A stretch of 64,000 nucleotides of DNA from Solen grandis (taxonomy: Eukaryota > Mollusca > Bivalvia > Adapedonta > Solenidae), in NCBI GenBank assembly GCA_021229015.1, contig CM037790.1:51902997-51966996 (forward strand), given 5' to 3'. A program made the translations under genes and the position numbers. Shown piece after piece: positions 61,776 to 64,000 of the stretch. Below the pieces are notes generated by a model that saw nothing but the letters and a program-made list of their open reading frames with translations, was not told the DNA's origin and searched no databases. Every line of letters begins with the position of its first letter. The first letter of the stretch is position 1.

Positions 61776-64000
61776 AACATATTATAAGCAATATAAGCGT
61801 ACCGTTCCCTTGAACACACTTGCCCGGGACATGTTTTTCACATGCTAAGGGTGTCGTGTTGCCCATAAATTTCTCAGCTGGTGGCTTTGAAATTAATCTC
61901 CAGACTTAAAACCAAATCTTCAACATCTCACCGGTCTTGTTAAGTATTATAAACTGCTGTTCTCTTTCAATGAAGTCTGACATTTAGAGAACTTCCTCTG
62001 TAAATAAGTTCAATCGTTGACCTCTCAAATAATGAAAAGTAAAATGAATTTAAATGATCTGAAATACTATATTCCAGAGCTTTATTAGAATTGAAACTGA
62101 AGTTTAAGTTTTAAATCGATTTTTAATCAAGATCCACACATTATTACAAATGGAAACTTATGGACCGCCAATAATATCTTAAAAAAATTCAAATTGTTGC
62201 TTGATTGTCCAAAGTTTGATGTTGAATTATCTTATATATTAGCTTTGGATTTACAAACACCTGATATAGTCTAGATCCATTTTAACACCTCTATTATAAC
62301 TCAAAAGTCAAAGTGATCTGTCATTATATCAAAACACAAATCTACTGATTCTGTGATTTGTACAGCTGACTTTCTGAATTTTATTTAGTTTTATTTCTAC
62401 ATAGTTAAATTGCTGTTCAATATGCATTAATTACCATAAGAAGAACACTTAAGCTATAAATGACCAGTCTTAACTGCATGATGGCATACTGGATCACCCA
62501 AAATAAAAGTAAATCTATCTCTCCAGTGTACTAATTTGAATTGAAGAACATTATAAGATATCCCAATTGCAAAATCAGTCAAATCGCTTAATTTGTATAA
62601 GGCGACACTGTTTAATCTATTCTATGGATCTACAGTGTTTCTAAGTCTAAAATGCAGAAAATTTGATAACAAAAGTGGTAAAGGAATAAGAAAATCCTCA
62701 TTTCTAACTTCTACCTTCAGTGCTGAAGGACTTGCACTATAAACACTATAATTGCTAATTCAACCTCTTAAGAAAGGTCCTTGTACTGTAGCACTTCAAG
62801 AGCCCCCTAATCCGGTCTGATGAATTTTTCTCATTATCCTGTTTTCACATTTGTTCTTAGGCAGATTTTTTTTATTCACCTTTTCAAAATAGTCAACCAA
62901 AATCTTTGCTTAGTCTAAAACTTTCAGTGCAACAAAGGTAAATTACTTCATCTTTTTTTTAACCTCATCCTTATGAAACCATTTACATTGTTTTTTGCAC
63001 ATCAAATGTAACGGATTTCAAATCAGCATTTTAGAACCCCAAGTTTATGTGAGGTTATGTAAAGTCTGCACTTCTTTCCTGACACAACCATTATATTATG
63101 TAATTATATCAAGTCTCCCAAATGTATTTATGTTTATACAGCTATAAAGAGAAAATGCACTCGCATAAAAGAGATGGGAATGGTCTGTAATCTTTGTAAC
63201 AACATTATGCATGTGACCATTATATTCAAGCAAAGGTGTAGGCTGCCATAAGTTTTATGTTTATCTCTAAGCCTAGCATTAAGAGAAACACTGTTAGCTT
63301 CTTACTATGACACTGGCAAAGCCCTTGTAAAAACAAACACAGTCTAAATATTATCTTTAGGGATCCCTGGTTTTCAAAGGGGCCTTCAAACTCAATGAGC
63401 TGAGGAGGGAACTCAATGGTCCTCTTTATAAAAAGAAGTCACAATAAAGAAGCCGGGTTCCGGCCATAATGACGGACCCCAAACTTCTCCCCCAGGGAGG
63501 CGTAATTATCCAGAATGCACATGTAATCAATATCAGAGAGGATAGAGATGTGTAAAGTGGACATTCAACCCTCGTTCACAATCTAACATTGTCAGCTCTC
63601 TGTTTCCCTATGCCTATTATATGTCAGAGTATTCAGCATTCATTCTTTCCAAACATGTTACATTAACGATTTGTATAAATCACTGTGAAAAGACGCTTGC
63701 AGTTAATGCTGCTGTAAGTACATTAGTGGTGATGCTGAGATTCTGGAAACAGATAACCCAGAATGAATCGTTATGAATTGTTCAACAATCTGCTAGACAA
63801 ATGACTCTGTGAGCATATGACTTCACCAGACAAGGGGAAATTCAGTGTATTCAAATAATGTTAGATGCATATTTCCCTCACCTGACTGGCAAACCATGAA
63901 CTTTCTGGTTATCTTGCTTTCTTGTGTTTTTTTTGTTTTTGTTGTTTCCCTTTGTAAATGGATCATGGATATACTTGCTACTGAGTCAAAACTGACTTAA

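Larger units (their letters stand above)
38715..64000 (-). other. Partial intron (at least 25.3 kb) upstream of the RRM1 exon
   Basis: This starts (3' end, minus strand) at the acceptor CAG at 38717-38715 and extends beyond the window. I searched for the first half of RRM1 (an RNP2-like K-[MI]-F-[IV]-G-G-L block before a donor splitting an AG|G codon) and did not find it, so the first coding exon(s) and promoter lie outside. The contents are MITEs, a second SINE family, several minisatellites and CT/TG/G tracts, listed separately. The segments about 48.0-49.7 kb, 51.4-52.4 kb, 55.7-58.2 kb and 58.8-64.0 kb show no gene or repeat I can recognise beyond the items given. Confidence 0.8.

Noticed and set aside
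1..64000. Transposase, reverse transcriptase or other autonomous element genes
   Set aside because: No DDE/DDD transposase, RT or integrase motifs were seen in any frame. All elements found are non-autonomous.

Overview
This window looks like animal nuclear DNA, most likely from a bivalve mollusc, possibly a heterodont clam or mussel. It is AT-rich and gene-poor. It carries tRNA-derived SINEs with a central block that I recognise as the Meta-domain of molluscan/bivalve SINEs, many TTAA-flanked hairpin MITEs, and long minisatellites. No prokaryotic-type genes, operons or CRISPR arrays are visible. The species call is inference.

The only gene I can support is on the minus strand: an internal piece of a Musashi-family RNA-binding protein (Musashi/MSI/Rbp6). 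Three consecutive coding exons join in frame with consensus splice sites. They are 38714-38630 (second half of RRM1, including RNP1 GFGFVTY), 36509-36468 (a 42-base exon encoding the linker VDPKVAFPRKAQPK) and 4469-4377 (start of RRM2, including RNP2 IFVGGL). The start codon, first half of RRM1 and promoter lie above 64000. The rest of RRM2, the C-terminus and the 3' UTR lie below position 1. Nearly all of the window is therefore intron: at least 25 kb above the RRM1 exon, 2.1 kb between the first two exons, 32.0 kb (with a 100-N assembly gap) before the RRM2 exon, and at least 4.4 kb after it.

Layout by region: 1-4.4 kb has a 17-bp minisatellite, a hairpin repeat and a 44-bp duplication, then the RRM2 exon. 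The 4.5-36.5 kb intron holds two Meta-type SINEs (one with a 14-bp target-site duplication), a 201-bp element with 27-bp terminal inverted repeats, a TTAA-MITE, a 75-bp tandem repeat, microsatellites and the gap. At 36.5-38.7 kb are the linker and RRM1 exons, with two near-identical MITEs either side of the RRM1 exon. The 38.7-64 kb intron holds further MITEs, a second SINE family, nuclear-receptor-like half-sites at 31-bp spacing, a G25/(TG)n tract, and 27-bp and 37-bp minisatellites that create repetitive spurious ORFs.

The least explained signals are: (i) a hairpin MITE family with a 67-bp near-perfect palindrome, one copy of which ends 20 bp from the splice donor of the RRM1 exon; (ii) a short module related to AAAACCAGATCAGCCTGC that recurs in otherwise different repeats; and (iii) the in-frame, skippable linker exon beside a 32-kb intron. 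No transposase or other autonomous machinery was found.
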